A DNA stretch of 64,000 nt from the NCBI RefSeq assembly GCF_019973375.1, contig NZ_BPTV01000002.1:228321-292320 (forward strand), in the 5' to 3' direction. Below, one piece after another: positions 62,959 to 64,000 of the stretch; the first letter of the stretch is position 1, and every line of letters starts with the position of its first letter. A program made the position numbers and the translations under genes. The DNA is from Prevotella lacticifex (lineage in GTDB: Bacteria > Bacteroidota > Bacteroidia > Bacteroidales > Bacteroidaceae). Under the pieces are notes generated by a model. The model searched no databases. It saw only the letters and a list, made by a program, of their open reading frames with translations, and was not told the DNA's origin.

Positions 62959-64000
62959 TTAAGCCGTTTTTCGTTTCTTACTTTTGAGGTCCAACATTCT
63001 CCTTACTTGCCAATTGTCAAGCAGAGTCATTTCTTTCCAATCCTTTATATCAGCCATTCTCACGCATTCCATTTTCTCCTTGAAGTCAATCTTTCTTCTC
63101 TTTTTGCTGTCCGTAACTTTTCCGTACAGAGGCAAGGCCAGAACTATGGGCGTTATCCCACAGTGTTTGTTTTTCGGCTGTATGCTTTTATAAACGCCGA
63201 AAGTTGATTCTATGATATCCGACGTGATGTTGTGGCATTCGTCCTTTGATTTAAGAAGGGCGCACTCTTCATTTATGTAACGCCTTATGGCACGACCGAC
63301 TCTTTTGCATCCTTCTGCTATTTCGTCCTTCCGCAACAGATTGATCCAGATGTAATCCTTGCAGTACTTTGCAGAGGTATGCGAAAGACCTTCTTTCTTT
63401 ACTTTCGTGAATACAACGTCAACTGTTTCCATTACATGGTAGAGCTCTGTAACTAGCTCCTTATAGTCAAGCACAAACGTATAGGCAGCCTTCTGGCTTT
63501 CGCCAAGATCGTCATAGACTTGGAGTATGGCCCAAGCCCATTCCACCCACTTTGACATATTCATGAACCTCGATATGGTCCGTAACTTTGGCGGGAGCAG
63601 ATATGCGTTAGCGGTAAGCTGATATGACAATCTCTTCTTGTTCATTATATCCATAAATTCCTTGAAATCAGTTCTTTCCTTGTATTCGTCCTCAAGAATA
63701 AGACCAATCGTGTGACTGATGTCTCGATGGCGCGGGACATCAGCTAACTCTGCTCCCTTCCTGAGATTATGCCCGTTGTCGCTGACAATATATTTTGGAG
63801 TCTTTCCGATTTTGTCCTTCAGTTTTATTATCTCCCTTTCTACGTCTCCGGCTTTCCATGATGACGATACAGCCATTGCCAGCACCTCGACATCCCCATG
63901 CTTCAATGTCTTGCCCTCGTGCTGTGCTGGAGCTGCGAGAATAACCAGCAACTTCTGACTTCCGACGGTGATACTCTCGTCTATAATGATAGAGTATTCC
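62959..64000 (-). CDS. Transposase-like protein, 5' end outside window
   Basis: At least 347 codons, open to the right edge. The upstream part beyond the first in-frame ATG-like codon reads EYSIIIDESITVGSQKLLVI, containing a first Asp (IIDES), then YIVSDNGHNLRKGAELADVP with a second (SDNG) and IIESTFGVYKSIQPKNK with the probable Glu. This spacing is that of a DDE transposase; I cannot assign the family with certainty. The C-terminus is basic (DLKSKKRKTA). Confidence 0.65.
   Translation of the reverse strand, partial: EYSIIIDESITVGSQKLLVILAAPAQHEGKTLKHGDVEVLAMAVSSSWKAGDVEREIIKLKDKIGKTPKYIVSDNGHNLRKGAELADVPRHRDISHTIGLILEDEYKERTDFKEFMDIMNKKRLSYQLTANAYLLPPKLRTISRFMNMSKWVEWAWAILQVYDDLGESQKAAYTFVLDYKELVTELYHVMETVDVVFTKVKKEGLSHTSAKYCKDYIWINLLRKDEIAEGCKRVGRAIRRYINEECALLKSKDECHNITSDIIESTFGVYKSIQPKNKHCGITPIVLALPLYGKVTDSKKRRKIDFKEKMECVRMADIKDWKEMTLLDNWQVRRMLDLKSKKRKTA

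Overview
The window looks like a Bacteroidales chromosome fragment, most probably Prevotella or a close relative. The evidence is Bacteroidetes-type promoters (TTTG, about 19-20 bp, TAnnTTTG), Bacteroides-style tra genes, a fimbrillin-like lipoprotein, a TPR-AraC regulator, a putative type IX-exported giant protein and many lipoproteins starting with an LWMLAAIL-type signal peptide. The assignment is by inference; there is no rRNA or tRNA gene in the window.

Layout. (1) 1-12150, minus strand: a conjugation (type IV secretion, Bacteroidetes type) module reading VirB4/TraG, three secreted or unknown transfer proteins, TraJ, TraK, a TraL-position protein, TraM, TraN and a type IV coupling protein that runs off the left edge. 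The VirB4 gene is broken twice: by a perfectly bounded ISL3-family element (10561-11878, 26-bp inverted repeats, 8-bp target duplication) and by loss of everything upstream of its Walker A region near 12150. (2) 12650-13659: an Abi_2/AbiF-like HEPN protein behind a promoter and a short hairpin-forming leader that may be a non-coding RNA. (3) 13694-26441: a membrane TPR-AraC regulator, an array of about 21-bp repeats with a large palindrome, two tiny proteins, a fimbrillin-like lipoprotein and a 3217-residue LamG surface protein.

(4) 26499-43333: the most unusual part. A five-gene cluster (VanX-like D-Ala-D-Ala dipeptidase, NagZ-like family 3 glycoside hydrolase, cupin lipoprotein, PreA-like dihydropyrimidine dehydrogenase, HAD-phosphatase/M15-peptidase fusion) is present twice in the same order. 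The copies are a mosaic of nearly identical and diverged stretches; preA of copy 1 is destroyed by a 1078-bp deletion between 6-bp repeats. Between the copies lie a TonB-dependent receptor, a broken third cupin, a TraX-like protein, three small secreted proteins or lipoproteins and xpt. At least ten genes or remnants share almost the same signal-peptide DNA. The products suggest periplasmic peptidoglycan turnover plus uptake; this role is inferred.

(5) 43343-64000: a patchwork of mobile DNA. After a chimeric junction of two gene fragments come a CHC2/Toprim/P-loop primase, an IS1380-family element, two small DNA-binding proteins, a Toprim/RecA-like replication protein, a five-unit 35-bp iteron array, a possible oriT and a MobC-like/MOBP relaxase pair: together a probable mobilizable island. 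Its best cargo candidates are an AT-rich unrecognised 598-residue... gene (56674-58446; 590 residues from the chosen start) with an iteron-like sequence in its leader, and an unrecognised 222-residue protein. The right end holds an ISLre2/UPF0236-like transposase remnant, a complete ISAon1-like element (61029-62643, 8-bp target duplication, frameshift needed) and a transposase running off the window.
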